A stretch of DNA of 64,000 nucleotides from Boesenbergia rotunda (Eukaryota; Streptophyta; Magnoliopsida; Zingiberales; Zingiberaceae): assembly GCA_024364735.1 (NCBI GenBank), contig JAGFNQ010002613.1, positions 55,612 through 119,611 of the forward strand, in the 5' to 3' direction. The position numbers and the translations under genes were made by a program. Of this stretch, positions 10,012-22,429 are shown one piece after another. Positions within the stretch are counted from its first letter, which is position 1. Each line of letters opens with the position of its first letter. The notes under the pieces were generated by a model, which saw only the letters and a program-made list of their open reading frames with translations, was not told where the DNA came from and did not search any database.

Positions 10012-12036
10012 TGTTTCAGGCCCACGCTGGGCCTGAAACAAAATATTTCAGGCCTTTCTAATTTCAAGTTTTTTATATATTAATATATTTATTAAATATT
10101 ATTTAATATATTAAATAATATTAATCAAATATAAAAATGATCTCTGTATATATTTGAAATCACGTTGGATGAGATATTTTTTCGGTTTTTACCTTACATT
10201 TTTTATCCGATTCGATAATATATTATTTTAAAATAAAAAGTCTGAAAAAATATTTTTAGATGTCTCGGGATTCGTTATTGAGAAAGAGAAAGAGAATGAC
10301 ATGCAGTACTTTAGCAGGAGGGGTATAAGAGGAAGTTCACTAAAATAAGTGTGTTCTTTGGTAACAATGAAACCATGGTACGCCTTTTGGTAAATATCAA
10401 TTTTTGAGTACGCCCTTTGGTAACAAGCCGAAACCCAATATCAATAGTTAGAGTTGAGCTAAGAGATGATATTTTTGGTGTCCAAACTTTTAATGATTAT
10501 AAATTATGTTGCAATAGGAGATTGTTAGGTCTATCAGTGGTTTTTCACCAAAATCCACTGATAGACTTAGGATATTTGGATTTATCAAAACCCAATATAA
10601 ATAGTTAGAGTTAAGCTAGAAGATGATATTTTTGGTATTCAAACTTCTAATGATTATAAATTATGTTACAATAGGACTAAGTTTATAAATTATGTTACAA
10701 TCATTCTGTGCCAACTGATATGGTATGAGAACATAATTAATATTCATTAGGACTAAGTTTAGACACCATAAATATCATCTCCTAGTTCAACTCTAACTAG
10801 TGATATCGAGTATTGAGAAATCCAAATATCCTAGGTCCATCCGTGAGTTTCCACCAAAACTTACTGATGGACCTACAAAAGTCCTATTGCAACAAATTCT
10901 GAAAATATGAGTTGATAGTCTGCAAGGAACCCAATTTTGCTATGCATTGTGTATTTAGGTAATATCCAGATGGAACCTTCTTATTTTAAGTTTAAATAAA
11001 TGTAAGCATGTTTTAATCATACCTGAGTATTTCAATAAAATGAGAGGATTTTGTCATAACTTATAATATAAAATATTACACTATAAATAATTAATTTAAT
11101 AAATCATGATTAAATATTATAAAAAATATTTTTAAAATAGAAAAAAATTTGAGTCCACGTCGAACCTGAAGTCATCTAATTTCAGGCCCAACGTGGGCCT
11201 GAAATCAAAATATTTCAAGCCTTTCTAATTTATTTAGGTTGCTACTGATCAAGCAGCTCATGAGGTAGCTGAAGATGAAAAAAAGAAGTGATGGGATGGA
11301 TCATGGATGTGTTTCCTCCGTTGTGTGTTGGATGTTATGTAAATGTAGCTCTAGATATCCGACCTTGATAAAAAGAATGTCATATCGTAGAAAATAAGTC
11401 TTTACCAAAAGAGGATATTTTAGGCTTTTTACCAAAGGGCGTACCCAAGAATTGGTATTTTGCTTTCAATAAGTTTAGACACCAAAAATACCATCTCCTA
11501 GCTCAACTCTAACTATTGATATTGGATTTTGAGAAATCCAAATATCCTAGGTTCATCAGTGGATTTTGGTGAAAACCCACTGATAGACTAAAAAACTCCT
11601 ATTGCAACATAATTTATAATCATTAGAAGTTTGGACACCAAAAATACCATCTCCTAGAACTATTGATATTTTTATTTAATTTAATAAATCATGATTAAAT
11701 ATTATAAAAAATATTTTAAAAATAAAAAAATTTGAGTGTACGTAGGGCCTGAAGTCGTCTGACTTCAGGCCCAGAGAGGGACTGAACACAGAAGTGTTCA
11801 GGCCTTCCAAACTTCGTAAGTGAGCAGTTTAGTCATTAATTAGTTAAATTGACAAAAATATCTAATAGTTTTTTAAAATCAAGTTGATACAGAATCCGTA
11901 AGGAATTAATTTTTATAAAAATTAATTTTGATCAAGTGTCACTGTCATTTATATAGAAATAAATGTAGAATCAAGTTGATAAAAATCAACTTGATAAAAT
12001 CAACTCCTAGGGCCTGAATACATATGTGTTCAGGCC
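10012..12036. repeat. four TTCAGGCC/GGCCTGAA palindromes
   Basis: Palindromes at 10,012-10,040 (13-bp arms, CGC spacer), 11,179-11,205 (12-bp arms, ACG spacer), 11,745-11,772 (12-bp arms, GTCT spacer) and 12,010-12,036 share the GGGCCTGAA / TTCAGGCCC core. Extra half-sites occur around 9,924 and 10,047. They look like a further version of the palindrome arrays seen in the Sirevirus promoters, but no accessory ORF follows. Confidence 0.7.
10068..10430 (+). repeat. direct repeat copy A (pairs with 12,092-12,475)
   Basis: It runs from the AT-rich TATATTAATATATTTATTAA stretch through a purine-rich GAGAAAGAGAAAGAG, GACATGCAGTACTT and the CGCCCTTTGGTAA phrase. The second copy is at 12,092-12,475 and differs by scattered substitutions. 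The pair could be degenerate LTRs or a segmental duplication; no coding sequence lies between them. Confidence 0.65.
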
Positions 12037-12091
12037 CTCCTAGCATGATTTCAGACCCTGCATTTGAATATCAAATTATGTATTTTGATAG

Positions 12092-12475
12092 GTTTTTATA
12101 TATTAATATATTTATTAAATATTATTTAATATATTAATTTATATTAATCAAATATAAAAAATCATCTCTTTATATTTTTGCAATCACGTTGGAAGAGATA
12201 TTTTTTTAACTGAAATATTTTTTCTTTCTTTACCTTTCTTTTTTTAGCCGATTTCATAATATATTATTTTAAAATGAAAAGTCTGAAAAAATATGTTCGG
12301 TTGTCACGGAATTCGTTACTAAAAAAGAGAAAGAGAAAGAGAAAGACATGCAGTACTTGGCAGGAAAGGTATAAGAGGAAGTTCACTAAAATAGGTGCGC
12401 CCTTTAGTAACAATGAAACCATGATACGCTTTTGGTAAATACCAATTATTAGGTACACCCTTTGGTAAAAAGCCG
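12092..12475 (+). repeat. direct repeat copy B (pairs with 10,068-10,430)
   Basis: Same order of landmarks as copy A, with an expanded GAGAAA run near 12,325. It is followed by a segment unlike that after copy A, so the duplication ends near 12,475. Confidence 0.65.
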
Positions 12476-12621
12476 TTATAAAATCAAGAATATCATATTC
12501 ACATTTTGATTTCGATTTCTGTATACCAAACATCATAAATGGAAATAAAATAGATTTTATTTCCATTCCCACCTTCTAAAATTGTTTATCAAGTGCCCCC
12601 TCAATGTTCAGATTAACTTAA

Positions 12622-12793
12622 TTAAAATTTTAACATATAGTTTAGCATATTAAACTCTTACATTCAAATATTTAAATCCATAAAATATAATTATCTTATA
12701 ATTTGACTTAAAATTTTAACATATAGTTTAGCATATTAAACTCTTACATTCAAATATTTAAATCCATAAAATATAATTATCTTATAATTTGAC
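12622..12793 (+). repeat. perfect 86-bp tandem duplication
   Basis: The AT-rich unit 12,622-12,707 is repeated without visible change at 12,708-12,793. The identity suggests a recent duplication or an assembly duplication. Confidence 0.85.
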
Positions 12794-12828
12794 AAAGTTT
12801 ATTATTACATATTTAAATTAAAAGATTA

Positions 12829-14420
12829 TACTATAAAAAATACTGAAATTAACGACGACTTGGACGGATATCAAATTCTGTCTATCATTAGAGATGGAAA
12901 ATATATATGTTCCATCGTTAATTAGTGACGGTTTATATGTTCTGCAACTAAATTGAAGATAGAATAAATATACTGTCGTTTATATAGCAACGGAATATTA
13001 ATTCCGTCTCGATGTCAACCATCCTCCATCATTAAAAAAAAAAAATTCCTCCGTCGTCTCTTATATCTCTGGCGTCAACTCAACTTTGACCTCCGACAAA
13101 CTCCTCTCCATCAGTATGTGAGCTCCTATCTCCTTCCCTTTCCTCTTAGTCAGTCGTGAGCTCACAACCATGAGCTTGGCCAACTGTGAGCTCGTGGCCG
13201 CAAGCTCGGTGCTGCTAAAATTGGATGGTTAACTTGTGTTGGAAATCTAACTAGTGTAATTCTAGCGCAATATTTTCTTTTGGGTTATATTTCTTAAGTT
13301 GTTGGTAATTTATGCTTCATCCTTTCACCTTATAGAAATTTATATGTGTATATCTTAGCATGACATACAATCTAATTTTCTTGTTCATGATTGCGAAGAC
13401 TACGATTAGCATTCGTGTATTATAATTTAGCTAATTAATTGTCTTTAATTGATTTGGATATACTACTTAGATTTTTTGTTTGGAAGTTATTTTACATTGT
13501 AGATAAAATTTGAGGATTTTATGTACATAATTGAGTTTAGTTTTATTACACGTATTAGGTTTGAATGCTTTAGGGTAAACTTAGTTTAAACTATAGGTCT
13601 TTAGTTTTGTCCTTTCTTTTGTAATGTTAGAAATTTTATTTTTATTGGAATATAATGTACATGAACAGAGTTTATATGTATAATAGATTAGAAAATAAAT
13701 TTATTTGAGATAAATAGTTTTGTGAATTTTATTAAAAGTCATCTAGAATATATAAATGATGTTGAGTTAGGATGTTTTCATAATCATTGCAAATGTAGAA
13801 ATAAAGTTTTCATGATGAGTATACCGTAAAAACACATATATATAAAAATAATTTTGTATCAAATTACTACAATTGTACAATCATGGAGAGCCTTATTCGT
13901 TTCATCCAATTTGAACTTCAATTGTTTCTTCATTTGGCACAATTACTATAGGGGAATATCAACTAATGACAATGCAATGCAATCAATAATTCACGACGCG
14001 ATGAATGCAGTTGATCATTCCAATATAGATGAAATACTAATAGTTGAAGTTTAACAACTCTATGACATGTTCAAGATTAGTGAAAAAGAAATATGAGAAG
14101 ACATTTCATCTTATCATTCTCAACTATCAATTACTATAAGGTCATTAAATATTAAAGCAGATCATCATTTCTCATAATGATGTTATGATGACATTTATCA
14201 ATTGATGTTAGAGTTATTCCCTGTTGATCACCTAATGACTGATAGCTTCTACGGTACAAAGAATTGGTGAGGGATTTAGGTTTACGGGTAAAGAAGAATG
14301 ATTGTTGCATAAAAAACTACTTGATATTTTGGAATGGAAACAGTGAACTGATTGAATGTAAAATTCGTACTCACCCACGTTATAAGCATCGTAGTTGTTA
14401 AATACGATACATTACCCTGG
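12829..14420 (+). pseudogene. CACTA (En/Spm-type) transposon remnant with TNP2-like transposase fragments
   Basis: Two scraps of a plant CACTA TNP2-type transposase are readable on the plus strand: near 13,975-14,040 a segment reading MQSIIHDAMNAVDHSN, and at about 14,235-14,395 SFYGTKN, then DCCIKNYLIFW, SELIECK and HPRYKHR, matching the usual order of that family (SFY.KK, DCC.N.CM.YW, L..CK.C..PRYKH). Stops and frameshifts separate them. At 12,829 TACTATAAAAAATACTG could be a decayed CACTA terminus, followed by ACGACG-type subterminal words. No functional transposase remains. Confidence 0.55.
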
Positions 14421-15231
14421 CCCAGAAAATATTTCGGAAGTTATTCAAAAAATATTTAAGTTTTTTGGACCCTGGAATGAAGTTGAGGGGCTATGAAGCT
14501 TGATAGTTTAAAGTTTGGAGGGCTTAAGGGCTATTAAAGCAAATTATGGGAAGCCAAACGTTAAAAACCAGAATTCAGGGCAAGATTTGGATTAATCTAA
14601 ACTTGAGGGCTTAAGTACAAAAATCACCCCCTTAATATCCCGACTTCTTCACTTTCCTTTGCATCATCCGCTCGACGATGTTTCCATCTTGCCTTTGTCA
14701 CCAAAGCCACTCCTCCTCCCTTGCCACCTCTTCTCCTCTTCTCCTGAGCTGGGCGGATCTGATGACACCTTCCGTCCTCGTTATGTTCACTATGAGATAA
14801 GATGATTTGGATAGTAACGAAGAAACCTTTCGGTCTCTCATGGTCGTATGCTAATTCTTATTGAAGTGGACCGCACATGACCTCGAATTAACATTCAAAG
14901 AGGATAGATTCATACCACCCTAGTGAACTAAGAATTTTTTATATCTAATTAATGTTTAGTTTATTATGGAGGATAGAGGAATTGATCATCCCTAGGGATA
15001 AAGATTTGAAATGGAAAAACAAAAAGAGAAAGAAAAGATAGTCTAATTTACCTGATTATGTTTGAAGTCGATGGAGATGGACTACTGGTGAGGTGTCTCC
15101 ATTGTTGACCGAAAGAATACTTTTAGCACTAGATGTCTATGAGCACAAATAGAGAAAAGGAAAAAAGATCATCAGTAAATAAGCCAAGAGGGTCTCAATG
15201 TCTCCAACAGTGTGGAACAACGCTCACTATA
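14421..15231. other. no gene seen
   Basis: Mixed-composition sequence with short C/T-rich patches near 14,640-14,780. I see no coding region or repeat I can name. It may be the inside or flank of the CACTA remnant. Confidence 0.4.
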
Positions 15232-15603
15232 ACAAATATGACTTTCCATAGCGCATCATCAACCACACGCAGTTAAAACATGCTGTTAATAATAGATTTT
15301 ACGACGCGCCCAATTATGTGCGATGCGGATAGTATAATATTTAAACAAACGACGACGCACAGAAAAAGTTCGTTATCAATAAGCTTTTTACGACATGCAA
15401 AGTCCGTTGTTAAAATTTAATACTAACAGTGTTCGAAGCGTGCTGTTAATAATTATTATACATATGTAAAAGATAGTGTGCAAAACTTGCATGTCACTAA
15501 TTAAGATTATAAATATTAACAACGTGCACCGTTAATAGTCTTACTTCTCAAATTATTTTTTTTTTATCAAAATCATTCGTCGACTCAAACCTACGCATGA
15601 ACC
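15232..15603 (+). mobile_element. CACTA-type terminus with subterminal repeats, truncated
   Basis: It begins CACTATAACAAATATG, close to the CACTACAAGAAA style of plant CACTA ends. It is followed by repeated words (GCTGTTAATAAT, ACGACGCG, GTTGTTAA) expected of subterminal repeats. It is cut at 15,604 by the Sirevirus solo LTR. The other terminus was not found. Confidence 0.45.
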
Positions 15604-16589
15604 TGTTGGATCTTGGATGGCTAGAGGGGGGGGGGGGTGAATGTAGCCAGACACCGAAACTTAGCACTTTTCAAATTTTCTGCACTTAAACGTTTAGAAG
15701 CACAGCGGAAGTACAAGAAAAATAGAGTATGCAGAATTTAAATCCTAAGCTAAGAACAAACACAAGAACGTTAACAAGAGGATTTACATGGTTCGGGGAT
15801 AACGTGCCCCTACTCCTTGGCGTGCCCGTAAGGTGGGCAATCCCTTGATCGTCGGCAGATCAAGCCCCGGTGAACACCGGATAAAATATAATCTCCTTCT
15901 CGGTGGAGTAACCTCTCCACAGCGTTTCAAGATGATTAAGTATAAAGTATAGGAAACACTAGAAGGATCTTACTTAGCACTTAAAACCACAAGAACACAA
16001 GCAAACTTCTCTCAAGCTCCACCCAGCGCAGATCTCACGCAAGAACTCCCTTCTTCGTGTCTTCTCGCTGATGGACTCGCCAAACTTCTTGTTTCTCTTC
16101 TAAGTGCCCAAGTAACAAACAGTTGCTTCAAAGATCACAGTCGCTTGCTTAAGATCATGGAACAATAGATCGCAAAAGCACAATGTAGAGAACTTCGTTG
16201 CAAAGACTTGTTTGCCACCAAGCACTTAAGTCTCAGCTCACTGATCGCCAGGTCACCATCTCACTACAGCCTCCAGCTGCTCACCTGCAACCACCAGCCT
16301 ACCACTGAGCTCTCCTGAACTCCCTGAGCTTCTCTCAGCTTAGCCCCAGTCAACAGCTCTAGCAGCGCCAGCAACCGTTGCAACCTGAGATGACAAATGG
16401 ATAACCCTGCTCCAAGGAAAGACCTCCATTGACTCTCCTTGAGTGTTTGAATCCATCCCTGTCACCTGCACACTTAATCAGAGCATTAGCACAGCAAATC
16501 AGCAGTGAATCAAGTATCAGAGATTAAGCGCAGAGAAATCAGATGTGTTCAGGCGCGATCAGAGCGTCTGCCAGTGCATTTTGAATTAA

Positions 16590-17055
16590 AGTGATCGGTC
16601 ATCGGACCGATCAGAATGATCCCAGACCGATCAGGCTCCAGCCTGATCGGCCCCCAGTGAGAAACCTAGGATCACAAGCTTGTATGATCGATCACCCTGA
16701 TCGGTCACCAGATCGGTCACCAAACCAATTCAGAAATCAGCTTGCCACAATCCCACCTGAAATACACTGGCTAATTGGTCACCAGACCGATCAGGATGAT
16801 CCCAGACCGATCAGGTTCCATCCTGATCAGTCACGGTGAGAAACCTTGCGACAGTTGATCGTTCAGATTGATCGGTCCAGGTTTCTCCCTGATCGGTCAC
16901 CAGACCGATCAGGAGTCGATCAATAGGTTTGCCAAAGTTACTGGAAGCTCCCTGATTGGTCTCCAGACCGATCAGACATTGCTGGATCAGTCACTAGACC
17001 GATCCAAGAGGGAACTTCGTGCCAACTCCCTGACCGGTCACCAATCCGATCCGGG
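16590..17055. promoter_or_regulatory. GATCGGTC palindrome array of the solo LTR
   Basis: About ten paired or single GATCGGTC/GACCGATC sites with ACCA- or TGGT-type spacers, several decayed (for example GATTGGTC). It is collinear with the array at 37,455-37,990. It is likely the upstream element of the LTR promoter. Confidence 0.75.
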
Positions 17056-17224
17056 CAAGGCCAAACCCACTCTAAGTCAAGAGAACCAGCCTTCGGCCCA
17101 TCTCCGACTAGTGCTTGATCCCTCGGACCAAGACTCCATGCCCAGCTCCACTCATCGGGACTTCAGTCAACCTAGCTTCACTCACCAGGACCCGACTTCA
17201 CTCACAGGGATTTTCAAACACCTA

Positions 17225-17500
17225 ACCCTCCAAGTTAGGACTTTTCACATCTAGCCCTCCAAGCTACGATTTTTCACACCTAACCCTCCAAGTTAGGATT
17301 TTCCAACACCTAGCCCTCCAAGCTAGGATTTCTCCACACCTAACCCTTCAGGTTAGGATTTTCCAACACCTAGCCCTCCAACCTAGGATTTTTCCACACC
17401 TAACCCTCCAGGTTAGGATTTTCCAACACCTAGCCCTCCATGCTAGGATTTCTCACACCTAACCCTCCAGGTTAGGATTTTCCAACCTAGTCCCACTAGG
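17225..17500. repeat. 29-31-bp tandem repeat in the LTR
   Basis: About nine copies of CACCTAACCCTCCA-GGTTAGGATTTTCC alternate between TAACCCTCC and TAGCCCTCC versions. Each copy contains a small inverted repeat (CTAACC...GGTTAG). The homologous position of the other LTR (38,080-38,330) holds a different tandem repeat (CTTCACTCACCAGGACC), so this LTR segment turns over quickly. Confidence 0.75.
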
Positions 17501-17603
17501 TATGCCTAGTCCACGACCAGGACTTAAACCCAATCATCTAATCAACCTAAACTAAAATCAGTGTCAACACCAAAACAACAACCAGGGCCAGACTACATCA
17601 ACA

Positions 17604-17859
17604 AAACCCTCCCACGCCAAACTCCTCATCGCAAACCCAACTTCTCCCTAGTCACGACCCAAACTCTTCAAAACTCTCCACGTGAACTCCTCACGTCGCC
17701 CCCAACTCCTCCAAGTCACGAAATCCTCAAGCTGCCCCAACTCCTCCGAACCCTAATCTCGCCCCAAACTCTTCACGCGAACTCGTCATACAGCACCAAC
17801 TCCTCCTCACGAACTCCTCATGCCACCCCAACTCCTCCAAGTCGTGAACTCCTCACACC
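17604..17859 (+). repeat. degenerate minisatellite, CCCCAACTCCTCCAAGTC
   Basis: C-rich imperfect repeats of ACTCCTCCAAGTC and GAACTCCTCA continue on the far side of the inserted element at 21,441-21,600. The retroelement at 17,860-21,440 therefore landed inside this array. The open frame across it is low complexity and not a gene. Confidence 0.6.
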
Positions 17860-18794
17860 TGTAAGTACCCCTGGGTGATTTTGATGTGATCAACCGATTT
17901 AAGTTAGGTCCTGGTATGTTTAATCCCTCTGCTAAGTGTGCAGGAGCTTAGGTACGGAGGAAGTCGAGCGTAAGACGTAGCGGACGAGAAGGATTATGTA
18001 GGGAAGTGAGCCGACGGGCTCGGTACAATCCAAGGGACGCGGAAGTTGCGAAAGAGAATGCCGGTGGAGCGAGAAGGACGTGCGCGGTGTCTGAGGGATG
18101 AGAAGCCGGGAGGAAGGACGCTCGAGGGGCGAAAGGCCGGAGTCGGGTTCGGGTGAGCCTAACTCCGGTTGGCCGAAAATTACCCAGAAGATGAACCAAA
18201 AGACTGGTCAGTTTGACCAAGTCAAACCAGGCACCTGAAACAAAAAAATTTTTATTTGTTGCTGTAAAGATTTGAACCAGCAACCTCGCCTAAATATATC
18301 ACCAACCTTACCGACTAGGATAACAAGAGATTTGATTGAAGTTGTTGCGAGCAGATGATAAAGTTATTTATCTGTTGCGAGCAGAAGACAAAGTTATCTC
18401 TTAAAGGATAACTTTATCTTTTAATCAGATCCAATGGATGCAGTTTAATCCCATCCGAGATCTACCATCCAGATTACATCCATGGATCAACGGTCAAGAG
18501 AAAATTTCTCAACAATCAACAATCCAGATTTATTCTCTTAGGCTATAAATAGGCTTAGAGTTTCAACCTTTTCAATCTATCATTTAATTCATTCTTGTAA
18601 ACTCTCTAAAAGTCTAGTGTGCTATTTTTGTAAGGCTTCTCCGCCACAAGGAGATTTTTATTGAGCGTCCACTGCCTTGGAAGCAACGTTCTCAGTTGCG
18701 ATCAAGTTTTTTTTTTAAAGACGAGTGCCTCCACTTTTATATTTTTTTACCGTCTATTCACCCCCCTCTAGCCGGTTCAACCTGATCCAAGAAG

Positions 18795-18806
18795 TGGTAT
18801 CAGAGC
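18795..18806 (+). other. primer binding site (initiator tRNA-Met)
   Basis: TGGTATCAGAGC two bases after the 5' LTR is the standard minus-strand primer site of many plant copia elements, complementary to the 3' end of initiator tRNA-Met. Confidence 0.85.
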
Positions 18807-18840
18807 CAAGGTCACCATAGAAGGACTAACCGCCGACTGC

Positions 18841-19380
18841 AGTAATTTCAAGAAAATAGTTGGAGCCGTAATCTACCCGCCGAAATTTGAGGGGGAGTTC
18901 ACGATGTGGAAGCGCCGAATGCAGGTATTTTTTAAAACTGATATTGAATTACTAATAATTATGAAAAATGGGTTTTCAGTTCCTAAAGACAATAACGGCA
19001 AGGATAAAGAAATAGAGTCGTGGACCAAGAAGGAGAAATCAGACTTTGAAGCAAACGGCAAAGCTGAATTTCATCTACTAGCCATTCTTCCCGCGTAAGA
19101 AGTTAACTGCATCGAGAATTACAACTCGGCAAAAGAACTCTGGCAGAAATTCCTAGAATTGCATGAAGAGAAGAATAAGAAATCAGACATCGCAGCACTG
19201 AACACAAGGAAGATCCAACTCGACGATGAGTCCTCGTCAGAAGAGTCGGAAGGTCAAGAATACGTGGGGCTTGCGCTGATGGAAAATCATCAAGAAGGGA
19301 GCACTGATGAAGGTGGGGGGAGACGTCAGAAGAAAGCGACGACGAATGAGGAACCTCGCTTTTCGAAAGCGACCCGGTAA
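18841..19380 (+). pseudogene. internally deleted copia gag
   Basis: In the frame of position 18,904 it reads a copia gag start (YPPKFEGEF, MWKRRMQVFFKTD, NSAKELWQKF, LELHEE) followed directly by an acidic DDESSSEESE tail. The usual middle and the zinc knuckle are absent. A TAA stop interrupts at 19,096-19,098. It therefore encodes at best a short capsid fragment. It belongs to the non-autonomous element flanked by the 933-bp LTRs. Confidence 0.7.
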
Positions 19381-20508
19381 GTGAGGTTTATTTTCTTCCT
19401 CATGATCAATTATATGCAGGAGTTAAAGTTTTGCTCAAATTTAATTGTAGATTAGAAAAAGAAAATTAAAAATTAAAAAATGAATTAACACTTATATCCT
19501 CGTCTGAAATTTTGAAAAATAAAAATGATAATTTGAAAAACTTAGTGCAAAAATTAGAACTTAATATTGCATATTTACGCCAAAAGAAAATAGCTTTCCT
19601 GATAATTTAAATTGATATTTTAAAAATCATAAGGGTCAATTTAAAAAGGTGTCCGCCTAAGTTTTTAATTAATCCTGTAGACAAGAACTTATTTTGGGTT
19701 CTTAAATTTGTATTAAACTGATAATTTTTTTTGGTTATTATATATGTGCGCATTTTGTTTTTCTAACAAAAATTATGTCTTTATTTTTTTGGACAATTAT
19801 GCTGTCTATCTACTGGAACTTCTTTCAAAATTTTTCGAATATTTTTTTCCCTCGAAATTTGAAATTAAGAGTTTAGGGGAATGACTCATTACAATTTTTT
19901 TCTTCAAATTTATCGAAGTATTTTTTCTAATTTTTTAAAATTTATTCTTCAAGAACTCTTATGTGTTGGTTTGTCATTTTCCTTCGAAACTCAAAATTTT
20001 TGTCCAAACTCATATCTTCATCTTCGACTTTAACAAAAATATTCAGATTTTTTTTCGATTTTTTATAAATTATTTATTGAAATATGATTTTTTTTTAAAA
20101 ATTCGATAGAAAAATATTTTGACCAGATCCAATTTTTTTGGAACTCCTCATCAGCTGTGGATTTTATCAAAAAAAAATTAGATTTTATTTTAGTCATTTT
20201 TTTTAAAAATAGAATTAACTTTGAAAAAAGATGTTATTTTAAAATTTGAAAAATCTATGACAACGTGATTTTTTTCACTTAGAATATTTTTTATGGCACT
20301 CAAAAAATTTTCTTCTTTCCTACTTATATTTTCTAATTTTTTGATGTGATCAAAGGGGGAGGAATAGTATTAAGTTAAGGGGTAGAATTTTAATTTACTT
20401 GAAATTTAAGTTTTTTTTAACTTAAACTGTTTACATTATTATGTATGTTTTTTTTATTTTGATTAACGTAATTTAACTCGGATTGATGCACATCAAAAAA
20501 GGAGAGAT
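19381..20508 (+). other. AT-rich internal non-coding part of the 3.6-kb element
   Basis: Poly-A and poly-T rich, with no open reading frame. It ends in the polypurine tract preceding the 3' LTR and contains the word AAAGGGGGAGGAA near 20,352, a second purine tract of the kind Sireviruses carry in multiples. Confidence 0.6.
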
Positions 20509-21440
20509 TGTAAGTACCCCTGGTTGATTTTGATGTGATCAACCGATTTAAGTTAGGTCCTGGTATGTTTAATCCCTCTGCTAAGTGTGTAAGAGCTTAG
20601 GTACGGAGAAAGTCGAGCGTAAGACGTAGCGGACGAGAAGGATTGTGCAGGGAAGTAAGCCGACGGGCTTGGTACAATCCGAGGGACGCGGAAGTTGCGG
20701 AAGAGTACGCTGGTGGAGCGAGAAGGATGTGCGCAGTGTCCGAGGGACGAGAAGCTGGGAGGAAGGACGCTTGAGAGGCGAAAGGCCGTAGTCGGGTTCG
20801 AGTGAGCCTAACTCCGGTTGGCTGGAAATTACCCAGAAGATGAATCAAAAGACTGGTCAGTTTGACCAAGTCAAACCAGGCACCTGAAACAAAAAGAATT
20901 TTATTTGTTGCTATGAAGATTCAAACCAGCAACCTCGCCAACATATATCACCAGCCTTACCCACTAGGATAAAAAAGAGATGTGATTGAAGTTGTTGCGA
21001 GCAGATCATAAAGTTATTTATCAGTTGCGAGCAGAAGACAAAATTATCTCTTAAAGGATAACTTTATCCTTTAATCAAATCCAATGGATGTAGTTTAATC
21101 CCATCCAAGATCAACCATCCAGATTACATCCATGGATCAACGATCAAGAGAAAATTCCTCAACAATCAACAATCCAGATTTATTCTCTTAGGCTATAAAT
21201 AGGCTTAGAGTTTCAACCTTTTCAATCAATCATTTAATTCATTCTTGTAAACTCTCTAAAAGTCTAGTGTGCTATTTTTGTAAGGCTTCTCCGCCACAAG
21301 GAGATTTTTATTGAGCGTCCACTACCTTGGAAGCAACGTTCTCAGTTGCGACCAAGTTTTTTTTAAAGACGAGTGCCTCCACTTTTATATTTTTTTTACC
21401 GTCAATTCATCCCCTCTAGCCGGTCCAACCCGATCCAACA

Positions 21441-22429
21441 ACGCCACCCCAACTCCTCCAAGTCATGAACCCTAATCTCACACCTGCCTCACATGAACTC
21501 TCTTCAAGGAGATTGTCTGTCACTCGCGCCAACCCAAGACCTCCTCTCTTCAACGAAGCCCTCTTTAGTGAAGCCCTGTCCAACATTTCAAGAAGAGTTT
21601 GTTCAAGGGAAAAAGTGATTTTTTAATCCCTTAATTATAATATTAAGGCATTCATTATCAATATTTAAGAAAATTTGTTACCTTGACATTAGGGATAAAA
21701 TTTTGCTTCAATACAAAATTATTGAGAAGTGTGCAAAATCAAAATTGAGTCAATTCAGGAAGAATCTGATGGTACATGAAAACATATTGAGAAGTGTATA
21801 AAATCACAGTTAAATTATAGGAGACATGTTCATGTGAAATCATTTTAATCCCTTAATTATAGGAGACATGTTCATGTGAAAATATATGTGCTCTATGGCA
21901 AACAAAAGAAACAAAGCACATCAATAGGATCATCATCTACATTTTTTTGTTATGTCAATTATTAATATTGCATTCACCGATTAATCTTAAACCTGAGTTT
22001 GGTTAATTTCAATAATGTAGAATTTTTGTTTGGAGTTTGACTTTATGTATGGTGATAGGTCAAAAGAGAATTATTGCATCTACAACTGCATTTTGTATTG
22101 CATCTAATCCCTTAATATTGCATTTTGTATTGCATCTGCATCTACATTTTGTATGGTGATAGGACAAGAGAGAATGATTATTCTTGATTATTTTTTGTAA
22201 TGTCTTTCGGCATAGAAATTGTGTTTTTCCAACAATGTTCACTGTATTTATGTGAAGTAATCTTTTTTCTAGATTAAATTTCACATGTTGTATAATTTTT
22301 AAAGCTTACTACACAATACCTTCCTTATTGTCAATGTTGTCTTATATCCATATTCGTACAATTTGTCTGCTTTTGGATGTGTTTAATTTTTTTGTTAGGA
22401 CCAGGACTATAGGGTTTCCTCTATATTTT
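21441..22429. other. no gene seen
   Basis: The first 160 bases continue the C-rich minisatellite. The rest is AT-rich with a few internal repeats (for example TGCATCTACA..TTTTGTATTGCATC near 22,075-22,150). No feature could be supported. Confidence 0.5.

Larger units (their letters stand above)
9788..12475. repeat. rearranged cluster of an unidentified repeat family
   Basis: No protein-coding homology is seen. The cluster contains direct copies (10,068-10,430 and 12,092-12,475), inverted copies (10,431-10,600 against about 11,500-11,600, plus a fragment at 10,740-10,880), and a duplicated AT-rich piece (11,090-11,215 and 11,676-11,800). Phrases such as CGCCCTTTGGTAA recur on both strands. 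It may be several nested insertions of one non-autonomous element. Confidence 0.6.
15604..17603 (-). mobile_element. solo LTR, Sirevirus GATCGGTC family, 2.0 kb
   Basis: On the minus strand it starts TGTTGATGTAGTC (17,603) and ends GATCCAACA (15,604). It is collinear with the 1,964-bp LTR at 36,461-38,424, which has an adjacent primer binding site. Here no primer binding site follows, so this is a solo LTR. Flanks GAACC (15,599-15,603) and AAACC (17,604-17,608) are a target duplication with one mismatch. Its 5' third holds tandem repeats, the middle a GATCGGTC palindrome array, and the 3' third the conserved GTTCGGGGATAAC region. Confidence 0.75.
17860..21440 (+). mobile_element. complete non-autonomous copia-type element, 3.6 kb
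   Basis: Structure: 5' LTR 17,860-18,792 (933 bp), PBS 18,795-18,806, a shortened gag 18,841-19,380, AT-rich non-coding sequence, polypurine tract AAAAAAGGAGAGA just before 20,509, and 3' LTR 20,509-21,440 (932 bp). LTRs start TGTAAGTACCCC and end in GATCCAACA (5' copy mutated to GATCCAAGA). Flanks ACACC (17,855-17,859) and ACGCC (21,441-21,445) differ at one base. No pol is present, so it must borrow enzymes from a relative. The LTR also occurs at 1-517. Confidence 0.85.

Noticed and set aside
13854..14054. 66-codon frame as a gene
   Set aside because: Only its second half resembles CACTA transposase, and the flanks show frame breaks; it is a transposon remnant.
17561..17878. Proline/threonine-rich 105-codon frame
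   Set aside because: It translates a C-rich minisatellite and runs into an LTR.
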